Both the position numbers and the translations under genes were made by a program. DNA of 64,000 nt, from NCBI GenBank assembly GCA_035289625.1, contig DATDWP010000009.1:13443-77442 (forward strand). Reading direction: 5' to 3'. Below are positions 26,951 to 34,684 of the stretch, piece by piece; position 1 is the stretch's first letter; the number at the start of each line of letters is the position of its first letter. Under the pieces are notes generated by a model. The model saw only the letters and a program-made list of their open reading frames with translations, was not told the origin of the DNA and did not search any database. The stretch is from UBA10205 sp035289625. GTDB taxonomy: Archaea > Iainarchaeota > Iainarchaeia > Iainarchaeales > Iainarchaeaceae.

Positions 26951-28867
26951 ATGATAGGTAAAGTAAAAGACTATATACTTTCACATAAATTAGAGCTCTT
27001 TTTTGTCCTACTGATATTTCTACTAGCCTTCGGAATAAGGGCTCAGTTAATGGTATACGGCCTCATGTTTGAATTCGATTCCTACTTCCATGCAAGGATT
27101 GGCGAATATGTAGTGCAGAATTTGACCGTGCCGGCAACCGACCCGCTCGCATACTACCAAGTCTCCGGCGGGGCTACCCTTCCTAACAATTTTTTCTTCT
27201 GGTTTTTTACCGCAATACTTTTCAAAATATTCACGCTCAATGCACCTTTCAATAAAGATGCCTGGATTGTTGCGGTAAAGGTTTTCCCTGCACTTTTCGG
27301 GGCCCTTACTTCGGTTGCAATGTATTATTTGGGGAAGGAAATGTATAGCAAAAAAGCAGGGGTTGCGATGGCAATATTTGCAGCGGTAATCCCGGCGTTT
27401 GTTTACAGGACGATGGCAGGATTTTTTGAGGACGACTCGCTTGGCTTTTTGTGGATGATAGTAGGTTTTGTATTTTTTGTGCGCTCGGTAAAGGGCGCAA
27501 CTTTTGGAAAAGAGACAATGATAAATGCCGCCATTGCCGGATTTTTCTTTTTTATAATGGCATGGACCTGGCAGGTTTTCATAATGATCCCGATAATACT
27601 TGTCGCATGGATTTTCTCAACACTTGCCTTAATGTGGTTTAGAAAAGATGGCAGCCAGAAAATGAAGGCAATCGGCAAAAACTTTGCAATAGCATTCGCC
27701 ATTTTTGCAGTGCTAACCACAATTGCAACAGGCACGGGCTGGATCGAAACCGCAACCGGGTATGTGGGGACCTATTTGCCAATAACCCCCGGAAACATTG
27801 ACAGGATCCAAACCCAGGGAGGGGACTCATCGAGCATTTACTCGGTTTCAGTTGGCGAAGAGCAGCAGGGATTTAGGTTCTGGGGCAATAAATACAGCGC
27901 CCTTATAGTCTTTCCCATAGTTGCCCTTCTGGTATTCATTCCCTATAGGCTTCTTAGGAAAAAAGACGACTACGTTACTGCCCTTCTTCTCTTCTGGATA
28001 CTTATTGCAATGTTCATGGCATTTATCCGCCTCAAGTTCACATATGTATTGGGGCTTCCCCTTGCAGCAGCCGCAGGAATTACAGTGCACGAATTATTGG
28101 AGTGGATTGGGAACAGGCAGGGATTTGAGAAAAAAACAATCGCATTCATCCTCGGCTTTTTATTCATTGTAGGGGTTGCGGCAGGCACATTCTTTGTCCC
28201 ACAAAACGTCCCGCATATTGAATTGGACACCGGCTGGAAAGATTCCCTTTATTGGATGAAGCAGAACACGCCATCCGATGCAAAATTTTTCAACTGGTGG
28301 GACGAAGGCCACTGGATAGGGTTTGTTGCAGAGCGCGCCGCGAGCACTGATAACCGTAACTATATCCTGAAAGCAAATTCAGACATGGCCGGTTTCATAC
28401 TAGCGCCTTCTGAAGAGGATGCAGTGAAAATACTCGGTGATTACAATGCCGATTACGTGATTTTGAGCGAAGACCTTTTGGGGAAAATGCAATCCCTCGG
28501 GCTTTATGCGTACAATACAACAAACTACAATGACCCGCGCCTTGTACACCAAGGATTTGAACTGCCGTGCTCTAAAACAACCGATGAACTCTCAAAGCAA
28601 ACATTTGTAACCTGCGGCGGAAACAGGATCAGCGAGCAGCAATACAATTCGCTTCCATTCAAACGCATAACCGAACCAAACCAGATAATTGACCAAAAAT
28701 CACGCGCGTTCGTATACCGAAACGAATCCGGAACCAAACTTTTTATACTAAACGGGCCCGCAAACAACACATTCATAACAAAACTCTTCTTTGACATAGA
28801 GAACGTCTCCAATTTTGAACTTGCCTACTCGAACAAGGAAGTTCGAATATTTAAAGTAATTAAGTAA
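26951..28867 (+). CDS. aglB: Oligosaccharyltransferase, AglB/STT3 family
   Basis: 638 residues. The first extracytoplasmic loop has the metal-binding Asp D43 (EFDSYFHARI), about 12-13 membrane helices follow, and the soluble C-terminal domain carries the sequon-binding WWDEGHW at 449-455. This protein transfers the assembled oligosaccharide from dolichyl (pyro)phosphate to Asn in N-X-S/T. It is at the short end of archaeal AglB lengths. I place the start at ATG 26951, with ATG 26933 as alternative. The next gene (GPT) is 12 bases downstream, so the first and last steps of N-glycosylation are co-transcribed. Confidence 0.93.
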   Translation: MIGKVKDYILSHKLELFFVLLIFLLAFGIRAQLMVYGLMFEFDSYFHARIGEYVVQNLTVPATDPLAYYQVSGGATLPNNFFFWFFTAILFKIFTLNAPFNKDAWIVAVKVFPALFGALTSVAMYYLGKEMYSKKAGVAMAIFAAVIPAFVYRTMAGFFEDDSLGFLWMIVGFVFFVRSVKGATFGKETMINAAIAGFFFFIMAWTWQVFIMIPIILVAWIFSTLALMWFRKDGSQKMKAIGKNFAIAFAIFAVLTTIATGTGWIETATGYVGTYLPITPGNIDRIQTQGGDSSSIYSVSVGEEQQGFRFWGNKYSALIVFPIVALLVFIPYRLLRKKDDYVTALLLFWILIAMFMAFIRLKFTYVLGLPLAAAAGITVHELLEWIGNRQGFEKKTIAFILGFLFIVGVAAGTFFVPQNVPHIELDTGWKDSLYWMKQNTPSDAKFFNWWDEGHWIGFVAERAASTDNRNYILKANSDMAGFILAPSEEDAVKILGDYNADYVILSEDLLGKMQSLGLYAYNTTNYNDPRLVHQGFELPCSKTTDELSKQTFVTCGGNRISEQQYNSLPFKRITEPNQIIDQKSRAFVYRNESGTKLFILNGPANNTFITKLFFDIENVSNFELAYSNKEVRIFKVIK

Positions 28868-28879
28868 AGTGATATTCCA

Positions 28880-29872
28880 ATGCAGCTGCTACTCTCACTC
28901 TTTCTTGTTTTCATAACCTCATTTCTTCTAACATACCTAGTAACCCCAGTTCTAATCCGCAAAATGCTGCGAAGAGGATTAGTGGGAGCCGACATGAATA
29001 AAATTGAAAAGCCAAAAATAGCTGAACTAGGCGGCATTGCTCCGCTACTTGGCCTCTCTTTGGGAATAATTGTCTCAATTTTTTTTGCAGTGTATGCCGG
29101 ATATTTGCAAATGAGCCTTATTATAATTTTTGCATCATTTCTAACAATTCTTCTTGTGGGTTTTATCGGAGTAATTGATGACCTTATTGGCTGGAAGAGT
29201 GGAATTAGGCAATGGCAGCACGCGCTATTTCCTGTTTTTGCCGCTCTTCCTCTAATGGCAGTGCAGGCAGGAACTGATTATCTAATCTTGCCATTTCTTG
29301 GCGCAACCTCAATCGGAATTCTCTACTCTCTGATTTTAGTTCCTCTAGGAATAACCGGGGCTAGCAATGCGTTCAATATGCTGGCAGGTTTTAACGGCCT
29401 TGAAGCCGGACTTGGATTACTAATAATTAGCACTCTTTCATTCATTGCCCTTCTCAGCGGAAAAACAGAAGCGCTGATAATCGGTGTTGCAGTGATTGCC
29501 GCGCTAATTGGATTTATTCGCTACAATTGGTATCCCGCAAAAATATTTGGCGGCGACTCTCTAACATTAATGATCGGAGCTAGCATTGCAACAATATCAA
29601 TAATTGGGAATATGGAAAAAGTTGGGATCAGCATTATCGCGCTTCACTGGGTTGAACTTCTCTTTAAAGCAAAACACAAATTCCAAAGCGAATCATTCGG
29701 AATTCCACAAAGTGACGGAACACTAAAAGCAGATCCGCGCGGCGGATCACTCACGCACTTTTTGATGCGCATGAAAAAATTCACAGAGCAAGAACTTGTA
29801 ATAACTATCCTTACACTGCAGGCAATAATCTGTGTAATCGTATTCATCATGTTCTACTTTCGCTTATTTTAA
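28880..29872 (+). CDS. Polyprenyl/dolichyl-phosphate GlcNAc-1-phosphate transferase (GPT/AglH/MraY-WecA family)
   Basis: 330 residues with about 10 membrane helices. Conserved landmarks are KIAELGGIAPLLG, the acidic pair GVIDDLIGW, NAFNMLAGFNGLEAGLG and the late loop PRGGSLTHFLMR. The enzyme transfers a HexNAc-1-phosphate from UDP to the polyprenyl carrier and starts lipid-linked glycan assembly. It follows aglB closely. Its stop codon overlaps that of the leftward 82-residue membrane gene (29869). Confidence 0.9.
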   Translation: MQLLLSLFLVFITSFLLTYLVTPVLIRKMLRRGLVGADMNKIEKPKIAELGGIAPLLGLSLGIIVSIFFAVYAGYLQMSLIIIFASFLTILLVGFIGVIDDLIGWKSGIRQWQHALFPVFAALPLMAVQAGTDYLILPFLGATSIGILYSLILVPLGITGASNAFNMLAGFNGLEAGLGLLIISTLSFIALLSGKTEALIIGVAVIAALIGFIRYNWYPAKIFGGDSLTLMIGASIATISIIGNMEKVGISIIALHWVELLFKAKHKFQSESFGIPQSDGTLKADPRGGSLTHFLMRMKKFTEQELVITILTLQAIICVIVFIMFYFRLF

Positions 29873-30114
29873 TCAGCGCACATCTTTGCAGCGATGTAGC
29901 CCAAGGCAGTTCCTATAATCGCCCACAGCGCAACCCCAATCACAAAGCCCGCTGGCTCAAATGGCTTTATGGTAAACTGTATTGTGCTATGCGTTAGGTA
30001 CTCTGCTATTTTCATGCTCGGTCCGGGTGACACATAGAGAAGGATCCCGCAGATAGCAGAAAGCCCACCTAACAGCGCCCCGAACTTGAGCCCAAATACT
30101 GTTGCATTCTTCAT
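29869..30114 (-). CDS. Small two-helix membrane protein, last gene of the redox operon
   Basis: 81-82 residues. Two hydrophobic stretches flank a loop (GALLGGLSAICGILLYVSP and FVIGVALWAIIGTALGYIAA). It starts at ATG 30114 with a strong GGGGGG ribosome site. It aligns along its length with the interrupted neighbour at 30132-30395: PSM near the middle, then ST-x-QF, then a G-rich second helix ending in YIAAK or LIAAS. The two are therefore probable paralogues. I know no function. It is the 3' end of a 12-gene leftward operon beginning at 34481. Confidence 0.65.
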   Translation of the reverse strand: MKNATVFGLKFGALLGGLSAICGILLYVSPGPSMKIAEYLTHSTIQFTIKPFEPAGFVIGVALWAIIGTALGYIAAKMCAD

Positions 30115-30131
30115 TTTTCTCCCCCCGCGTT

Positions 30132-30395
30132 TTACTTTCCGGCAGCCCAGTTGTATGAGGCTGCGATTAGCCATCCGAGCACTGCTCCAAATATTGCGCC
30201 CAATATGATGTTGGCTATCCAGCCCGTAGCGGAGAATGTGCCCATCCCGAACTGCACGCTGTTGTACATCATCGTGCTTTATGCGCCTCTCATCATGGAT
30301 GGTGCTCCGAGGTATGCCAATCCAAAGAGCGCGTGCAATGCGCCTGATGCCACTGCACCTGAAATTATCGCTGATTTTACATTCAATTTTTCCAT
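30132..30395 (-). pseudogene. Small membrane protein interrupted by an in-frame TAA
   Basis: An 88-codon frame with a good ribosome site (AAGGAGG) and ATG 30395. It reads MEKLNVKSAIISGAVASGAL... to ...PSMMRGA, then TAA at 30279-30281, then continues in the same frame STMMYNSVQFGMGTFSATG... to a final TAA at 30132. Both halves align with the intact 82-residue neighbour, so the reading frame was once continuous. It may be a recent nonsense mutation, a sequencing or assembly error, or two short peptides (the second could restart at ATG ATG 30272/30269). TAA excludes selenocysteine and pyrrolysine. Confidence 0.7.
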
Positions 30396-30446
30396 TTGTC
30401 AAAACCTCCTTGCGATTCTTGCAATTCACATTATTTGCTTTGCTTA

Positions 30447-30692
30447 TTAATTTCCTTGTTTATTAATTTTTCCCCGAAGCTCCTTTTCATTCGGCAAGCC
30501 GGCAAACTCCAGCTTGCCGTCTATTACTATTCCCGGCATTGCCATGAACTTGTATTTTGCAAGCAAATCCGGCCTGCCCATAACGTTTATTTCCTCTACT
30601 TCGATTGGCGTTTCTTTTGCAATGCGCTTGAGCATTTTCTTTGCCGCTGCACATGGCGCGCATCCGGGCGTTGAGAGGATTAATATTTTCAT
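30447..30692 (-). CDS. Glutaredoxin/thioredoxin-like small redox protein
   Basis: 81 residues. MKILILSTPGCAPCAAAKKML carries the redox pair C11-x2-C14, followed by AMPGIVIDGKLEFAG with the cis-proline typical of the thioredoxin fold. It resembles the small thioredoxins of archaea (MTH895 type) that hand electrons to membrane partners. Its place between CcdA and the other redox genes suggests it receives electrons or oxidises client thiols in the cytoplasm. Confidence 0.85.
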   Translation of the reverse strand: MKILILSTPGCAPCAAAKKMLKRIAKETPIEVEEINVMGRPDLLAKYKFMAMPGIVIDGKLEFAGLPNEKELRGKINKQGN

Positions 30693-30717
30693 TTCAAATC
30701 ACGCTTTTGCATACAAA

Positions 30718-30861
30718 TCACGTTTTTGCATATTTTGACGGGTTGCTGTCAAAGCCGCTTTTGCAGTGCAAGCTGCAAAAGTAATACGTCTTGCCGTTAT
30801 GCTGGCTCTTTTTTGCAGTCTACTCATTTATTTCCATTCCGCATACGATGTCTTTTGCCAC
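30718..30861 (-). pseudogene. YHS-domain protein interrupted by an in-frame TAG
   Basis: A 48-codon frame starting at GTG 30861 behind a GGAGG site. It reads AKDIVCGMEINE, then TAG (30820-30822, codon 14), then TAKKSQHNGKTYYFCSLHCK and SGFDSNPSKYAKT. The two parts form a near-perfect YHS domain (VCGM, YYFCS-x-HC, FDSNP-x-KY), a metal-associated domain seen in copper and heavy-metal operons. A single base change from AAG or CAG would restore it. The frame is uninterrupted otherwise. Either it is a fresh pseudogene, an error in the sequence, or read-through occurs; TAG is a normal stop elsewhere in the window (for example 30892-30894). Confidence 0.75.
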
Positions 30862-30891
30862 TTTTCCACCTCCGCAAGGTTTGCCATTTTT

Positions 30892-31050
30892 CTACTTTAA
30901 AAATGTAAGTGCCGTTCCTGCGACCAGCACTATTATCAGCAGCACAGCGCCTATCTGGGTCCAATTTGTCCCAGACTCACCGTGGTTGTGCTCTGCATCT
31001 TTATGTTCATTGCCGCTATGGCCGTGGTCTGTTCCTGCGCAACAGTTCAT
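30892..31050 (-). CDS. 52-residue Cys/His-rich tail-anchored protein
   Basis: A short gene whose ATG overlaps the CcdA stop (ATGA). The first 28 residues are MNCCAGTDHGHSGNEHKDAE followed by HNHGESG: two adjacent Cys and six His, a likely metal-binding segment. The rest is one membrane helix (IGAVLLIIVLVAGTALTF) ending in LK. The layout suggests a small membrane-anchored metal chaperone or sensor. I know no named family. The coupling to CcdA and the following YHS frame supports a metal or thiol role. Confidence 0.6.
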   Translation of the reverse strand: MNCCAGTDHGHSGNEHKDAEHNHGESGTNWTQIGAVLLIIVLVAGTALTFLK

Positions 31051-31910
31051 TTTTCTACCCACTTTTTAAGAAAGGCTTTTTTAGCCAAATACAGTGTAAT
31101 TACAATCAATGCAATTGCGAATGCCCAGTCAGGGATTGTTTTTGTTGATTCGAGTATTGCCTTTTGCATTCCCTGCAGCGAGATGGCGAGCTGCATTTGC
31201 TCAGTTGTTGATGCGGTAATTTGATGCGTGAATGCCGCAACTAATGTCAGTACGCCGATTAATACCAAAATCGTCCCGGACAGCACGCTTGTGGAGTGCA
31301 ATTCAATTTTGTTTACAAGCACATTGATGCTAAATGACTTTCCTTTCACTATTGGGTTCTCTCCAATCTTGTATTTTTCCCATAGAAGAGCCAGCACCAC
31401 GAGCGGAACAACCATTCCCAGTACATATGCCCAACCGAGCAAAAATGCTTGTATGAATGAGGCGCTTATCAGGGAGAGTGTGAGGACTCCTGCGAGCACT
31501 GGAAGGCAGCATGAGCTTGCAAAGCCTGAGAACAGTCCGAGCTGGTAAATGCTAATAGCGTCAACTTTGTCCATTGCCGGTGATTTGGTTTTGAATGGCA
31601 TTGCAAGGGATTTTCCCAGAAGGGTAAAAATTCCAAGCAGCAGCATAAAGAGGCCACCTGCTATGAATATCTCGGTGTGGAATTGTGATGCAAGCTGCCC
31701 AAGCCCTGCGAGCCCAAGGCCAATCGGTATGAGAATTGTGGCAAGGCCGAGCATGAAAATAAGCGTCATTTTGAGTATCTGCTTTTTTTCCTTGATTACA
31801 AACGCAAAGTATGCGGGGAGAAGGAATGTAATGCAGCAGGGGGCAAAGAATGCCACTGCGCCGCTGAGGAACGCTGCAAGAATGGTTGCGGCGAGGAATC
31901 CCTCTATCAT
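31047..31910 (-). CDS. ccdA: CcdA/DsbD-type transmembrane thiol-electron carrier
   Basis: 287 residues and about 7-8 membrane helices. Two inverted halves each carry cysteines at the equivalent helix: FFAPCCITFLLPAY near residue 22 and GFASSCCLPVLAGV near residue 132, with prolines around as in CcdA and DsbD-beta. The protein passes electrons from cytoplasmic thioredoxin across the membrane. In both halves the Cys is doubled (CC), which is unusual. A long non-homologous insert follows the sixth helix. Its ends overlap the peroxiredoxin gene upstream and the Cys/His mini-gene downstream. Confidence 0.82.
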   Translation of the reverse strand: MIEGFLAATILAAFLSGAVAFFAPCCITFLLPAYFAFVIKEKKQILKMTLIFMLGLATILIPIGLGLAGLGQLASQFHTEIFIAGGLFMLLLGIFTLLGKSLAMPFKTKSPAMDKVDAISIYQLGLFSGFASSCCLPVLAGVLTLSLISASFIQAFLLGWAYVLGMVVPLVVLALLWEKYKIGENPIVKGKSFSINVLVNKIELHSTSVLSGTILVLIGVLTLVAAFTHQITASTTEQMQLAISLQGMQKAILESTKTIPDWAFAIALIVITLYLAKKAFLKKWVEK

Positions 31911-32530
31911 CAGGCTGCACCCGTTCCATTCAATGCATTTTTAACACTTACAAGTATGCTCTCAACCGGAACATACATTGTCCCTGTTCCGCCATGACGG
32001 TCGCCTGTCTTGGCGGGTTTGTATGCGCTATACCTCCACTTTATTGCTCCGTCTTTGCCAACCAAAACGAAAACGTGCCCTGGCCGCTCTCCCGGGTGCA
32101 TACTGTCCTGCAGCACATCATATTTTGTTGAGGCTGTGAGGCTGTTGTCGTATAGCAGAGTATCCCTGATTCCATACTGGTCTTTTGCTTGGGCGAGGGC
32201 TTGCGGCGGGTCAACTGTTATCATGACAACTTCTATGTCAAGCGCATCGAATTCCGCCTGCTGCTTTTCAATGTCCACCTGCTGGCTCCAGCATGCCGGG
32301 CACATGATTCCTTCCTGGAAATAGAGAAGGACGTTTTTCTTTCCCTGCAAATTCGAGAGGCTGAATTGGCCTCCCCCAACTACCGGGAGGGTGAAGTCGG
32401 GGGCTTTGTCGCCTTCCTTGGCGCTTGCGCTGCTTGCGTTTGTTGCGCTCAGAAGGCCATAGCCAACAAGCCCTACTATAAGTATTATCCCTGCAAATGG
32501 CAGTATTTTTCCGATCATTTCCTTGCTCAT
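31910..32530 (-). CDS. Membrane-anchored peroxiredoxin/TlpA-like thioredoxin-fold protein
   Basis: 206 residues. One N-terminal anchor (ILPFAGIILIVGLVGYGLL), then GDKAPDFTLPVVGGGQFSLS and YFQEGIMCPACWSQ with C77 and C80, the AhpC/TSA pattern with a CPAC pair. It probably faces outside and either reduces peroxides or exchanges disulfides, fed by CcdA encoded next to it. ATG 32530 is preceded by AAAGGAGG. The 3' end shares bases with the ccdA start. Confidence 0.82.
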   Translation of the reverse strand: MSKEMIGKILPFAGIILIVGLVGYGLLSATNASSASAKEGDKAPDFTLPVVGGGQFSLSNLQGKKNVLLYFQEGIMCPACWSQQVDIEKQQAEFDALDIEVVMITVDPPQALAQAKDQYGIRDTLLYDNSLTASTKYDVLQDSMHPGERPGHVFVLVGKDGAIKWRYSAYKPAKTGDRHGGTGTMYVPVESILVSVKNALNGTGAA

Positions 32531-32544
32531 TTTCAATTCCTCCT

Positions 32545-32670
32545 TTAGTATCCGAATATTGTCCAGCCTGGGTGCATTGCCTTCTGCATTAGAACAAATG
32601 TGATTGCAAGGGCAAGCATCCAGAACCCGTTCTTTATCCAAGGCTTGTATTTTTCCCACTCTAGTGGCAT
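32545..32670 (-). CDS. 41-residue single-helix membrane protein
   Basis: A mini-gene between the DUF2933-like gene and the peroxiredoxin. It reads MPLEWEKYKPWIKNGFWMLA followed by LAITFVLMQ and ends HPGWTIFGY: a charged start, one membrane helix, a short outside tail. Its ATG overlaps the stop region of the previous gene and it ends 14 bases before the peroxiredoxin ATG. No cysteine. Probably a small subunit of a membrane complex; no family recognised. Confidence 0.55.
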   Translation of the reverse strand: MPLEWEKYKPWIKNGFWMLALAITFVLMQKAMHPGWTIFGY

Positions 32671-32870
32671 GGCTTTCCACCGCCCTTTGATGCAAAGTAA
32701 CCCATCACAAGATGCGAACCAATGCAGAGTACTATGGCCAGGCCGAAAACCCAGAACCCGCTAAAGCCTGCTAGCTGGAGCCCGAATATCAGGATTACCG
32801 GCAGCAGGCAGCATACTGCCATCTGTGCAATGTGGCTCGATTTGATTTCTTCCCAGATTTTTCCAAGCAT
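32661..32870 (-). CDS. Small two-helix Cys-containing membrane protein (DUF2933-like)
   Basis: 69 residues from ATG 32870, which has a GGAGG site 8 bases upstream; a longer frame from 32918 would overlap the preceding gene. It has two helices: AVCCLLPVILIFGLQLAG and FWVFGLAIVLCIGSHLVMGYF, ending in GGGKPCH. The CC-LLP plus late Cys-x3-His pattern resembles the DUF2933 proteins found in heavy-metal resistance clusters. I offer that as resemblance only. Confidence 0.6.
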   Translation of the reverse strand: MLGKIWEEIKSSHIAQMAVCCLLPVILIFGLQLAGFSGFWVFGLAIVLCIGSHLVMGYFASKGGGKPCH

Positions 32871-32889
32871 GTTTTTTTCCTCCGCAAGT

Positions 32890-33747
32890 TCATTGCTCTG
32901 CTGTTTGAACGATTTCATTTTTGTTCAGGTCAAAGTATCTTATTCCGCGTATCGCTTCAAGGTCCCTGAACACATAATTCCCGTCAGATTCCACGCTTCC
33001 GCCTTGCAGCCAGATCTGCGGGAAGCCATTATATGCATTAAGGTCACCTGAGAGGAAGAATGCCGGGACTTTTTCCATCTTGTATTTGGCAAGCAACGCT
33101 TTTCCCTCTTTGGAATCATAGCTGAATGTTTCCTGCACCACCGGAGTCACTCCAAAGGCGCTTTGGAGGATTTGGGTGTAAACTTCTTCTGAGTCAAAAA
33201 CTTCATTTTTGTCAGGGACGGAAACAAATGTTGCCGTTGTTTTCCCACGCAGCTTTCCTGTGCTGACCTCAAAGTATATTGGTGGAATGTTACGCAGAAC
33301 TAGCGTTCCATCATTTTCTGTTGTCCCAATTTTTGGCCAGTTCTCCGCGAGCACTTGTGCTTTTTTTGTCTCGCCTTGCAAAAGGATTGTGGGAATTCTC
33401 TCTATCCTGTATTTTTCAATCAATTGCTTTGCCTCTGTGGAATTCCTTTCAAGGGTTTTTTCCGAGACTATCTTTAATTCGGGAAGCTGTTGCAACTGTT
33501 CTGCAAGGGAAGCCAAGGTAATAAGCTTTGCTTCATTCGAGTCTGTTATTGTTGTAAGAGTAATTTCTGCAGGTTCTTGGATCGGTTGCGGAGCATTTCC
33601 ATTTGCATTAAGCCCAGCAAGAGTTATATCCCTCGCTTCTACTTTTGCTGCCGTCCCCTGAATTGAAAACGCGCTATAAAGCAATGCGATTATCGCCAGC
33701 GCCGCTACCACCGTTATTGCTGCGAAAATTTTTTGCTCATCTTCCAT
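32890..33747 (-). CDS. Anchored double thioredoxin-fold protein without cysteines
   Basis: 285 residues. An N-terminal helix (FAAITVVAALAIIALLYSAF) anchors two repeats. Each repeat has a helix followed by KY-x-(I/M)E-(R/K)-(I/V)P, giving IEKYRIERIPTILLQG and LAKYKMEKVPAFFLSG, then a strand-rich part with DG-T/N-LV-R or YVFRD. The V/I-P is the cis-proline loop of thioredoxin folds. There is no cysteine anywhere in the protein, so it cannot do thiol exchange and may be structural or ligand-binding. Its ATG follows the stop of the upstream gene directly (TGAATG). Confidence 0.7.
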   Translation of the reverse strand: MEDEQKIFAAITVVAALAIIALLYSAFSIQGTAAKVEARDITLAGLNANGNAPQPIQEPAEITLTTITDSNEAKLITLASLAEQLQQLPELKIVSEKTLERNSTEAKQLIEKYRIERIPTILLQGETKKAQVLAENWPKIGTTENDGTLVLRNIPPIYFEVSTGKLRGKTTATFVSVPDKNEVFDSEEVYTQILQSAFGVTPVVQETFSYDSKEGKALLAKYKMEKVPAFFLSGDLNAYNGFPQIWLQGGSVESDGNYVFRDLEAIRGIRYFDLNKNEIVQTAEQ

Positions 33748-33999
33748 TCAATTCCCCCCTTCCAGGCACTGCGCATATTTATCAGGGTGATGCCCCAAGT
33801 GCTCTTTCCACTGCTCCGGGTCGGTTCCTGCAGGCACTGCACAAATGTCGTCCGGGTTTTCATTGCTTGTGAATTGCTCAAAATTTGATCTGGTGTTCTC
33901 CGGTCTATTCGGCTGGATGGTTGCCGAGAAGTACAGCACCATTGCGCCAATCACTATTGCCCCGACAAATAACGCAACCAGGATTTTTTCGTCAATCAT
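33748..33999 (-). CDS. Small anchored protein with a Cys-Trp-His-His outside motif
   Basis: 83 residues. One helix near the start (ILVALFVGAIVIGAMVLYF), a linker, then DICAVPAGTDPEQWKEHLGH and HPDKYAQCL. This 25-residue end with two Cys flanking W-x2-HLGHHP looks conserved and metal- or disulfide-forming. I recall similar tails in small archaeal proteins but know no function. It overlaps the preceding four-helix gene by 4 bases and precedes the double thioredoxin-fold gene. Confidence 0.6.
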   Translation of the reverse strand: MIDEKILVALFVGAIVIGAMVLYFSATIQPNRPENTRSNFEQFTSNENPDDICAVPAGTDPEQWKEHLGHHPDKYAQCLEGGN

Positions 34000-34481
34000 T
34001 TTCTTTCCCCCGGCATTACCAATTTTGGCTTGATGAACCTGGCTATTGCCGCCAGAACAAGTGTTCCGCCGATAATCCAGGAAAAGGGCTGAAGATTGAT
34101 AAGATTCGTTGGAATGCCGGCAATTATTACGCCAAAGTTGAAGAGCATGAGGTTTTTGGAAATGCATTTAGGGTTTTTCAAAAACATTATTGTTGAAGGT
34201 ATGAGCAGCAGCACTGCCGCGCCCCACAAGTACAGATTGTACTCAAAGAGGAATAAGAGGGGCATTCCTGTGAGCACTATGCCAATGCCTGCAAGAATTG
34301 TTATTAGTGCCAGGCAGATGCTGTGGCATAAGCTCCAGGAACTCCCTATGGTTGAGAGGAATGCTGAAAGGCCGCTGAATGAATTCAGGATTTTTGCTTT
34401 AAACGGGTCCGCAGACCCGGCATGTGTTCTTTCTGCCGGGTTTTGGGCGGAAAGTTCTGCATTATGAAAACAGTTTACCAT
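33996..34481 (-). CDS. Four-helix membrane protein with SLCHSIC motif
   Basis: 161 residues. The first helix region carries SSWSLCHSICLALITILAGI, the next GMPLLFLFEYNLYLWGAAV, then KNPKCISKN and two more helices. The CH-x2-C at a membrane entry recalls MerC-type or other small metal transporters, without being decisive. It is the first gene of the leftward redox operon; the operator-like inverted repeat 34497-34517 lies 16 bases upstream of the ATG. The N-terminal 30 residues look disordered, and an internal start is possible. Confidence 0.6.
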   Translation of the reverse strand: MVNCFHNAELSAQNPAERTHAGSADPFKAKILNSFSGLSAFLSTIGSSWSLCHSICLALITILAGIGIVLTGMPLLFLFEYNLYLWGAAVLLLIPSTIMFLKNPKCISKNLMLFNFGVIIAGIPTNLINLQPFSWIIGGTLVLAAIARFIKPKLVMPGERK

Positions 34482-34496
34482 TGCAATAACCTCAAA

Positions 34497-34517
34497 GCTT
34501 TACAAGATATGTAAAGC
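34497..34517 (-). promoter_or_regulatory. Operator-like inverted repeat, copy 1 (redox operon promoter)
   Basis: GCTTTACA-N5-TGTAAAGC, a perfect 8-5-8 inverted repeat. On the minus strand it lies 4 bases after a TATA-like TTTAAA (about 34522-34531) and 16 bases before the first gene, so it covers the expected transcription start. The surrounding 28 bases (34493-34520) match those at 36718-36745 at about 25 positions. The internal TACA-N5-TGTA core is like BlaI/CopY-class operators (TACA-x2-TGTA in those families, spacing differs). Likely bound by the BlaI-like protein encoded at 36294. Confidence 0.75.
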
Positions 34518-34684
34518 ATTATTATTTAAACATATCTCGAAAAAGGAATGCAAAGTTCAATATTTGGGGCAGTGAAACGAAGGCAGTTGGCTTTATTGGC
34601 GGGAAATTGCCTGTCATCGGACCAATAATTTCGTAAAAAGTTGTTGTTTCTTGGGTTTTTTGTGTAAATTTTTTGCTTTTTTAG

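Noticed and set aside
30718..30861. Selenocysteine or pyrrolysine in the redox cluster
   Set aside because: The two in-frame stops are TAG and TAA, not TGA, so selenocysteine is out; pyrrolysine would explain at most the TAG, no pyl genes are in view, and TAG is an ordinary stop here.
30151..32548. Plus-strand frames of 60-130 codons opposite the redox operon
   Set aside because: They lie fully inside well-supported leftward genes and show no ribosome sites or family motifs.
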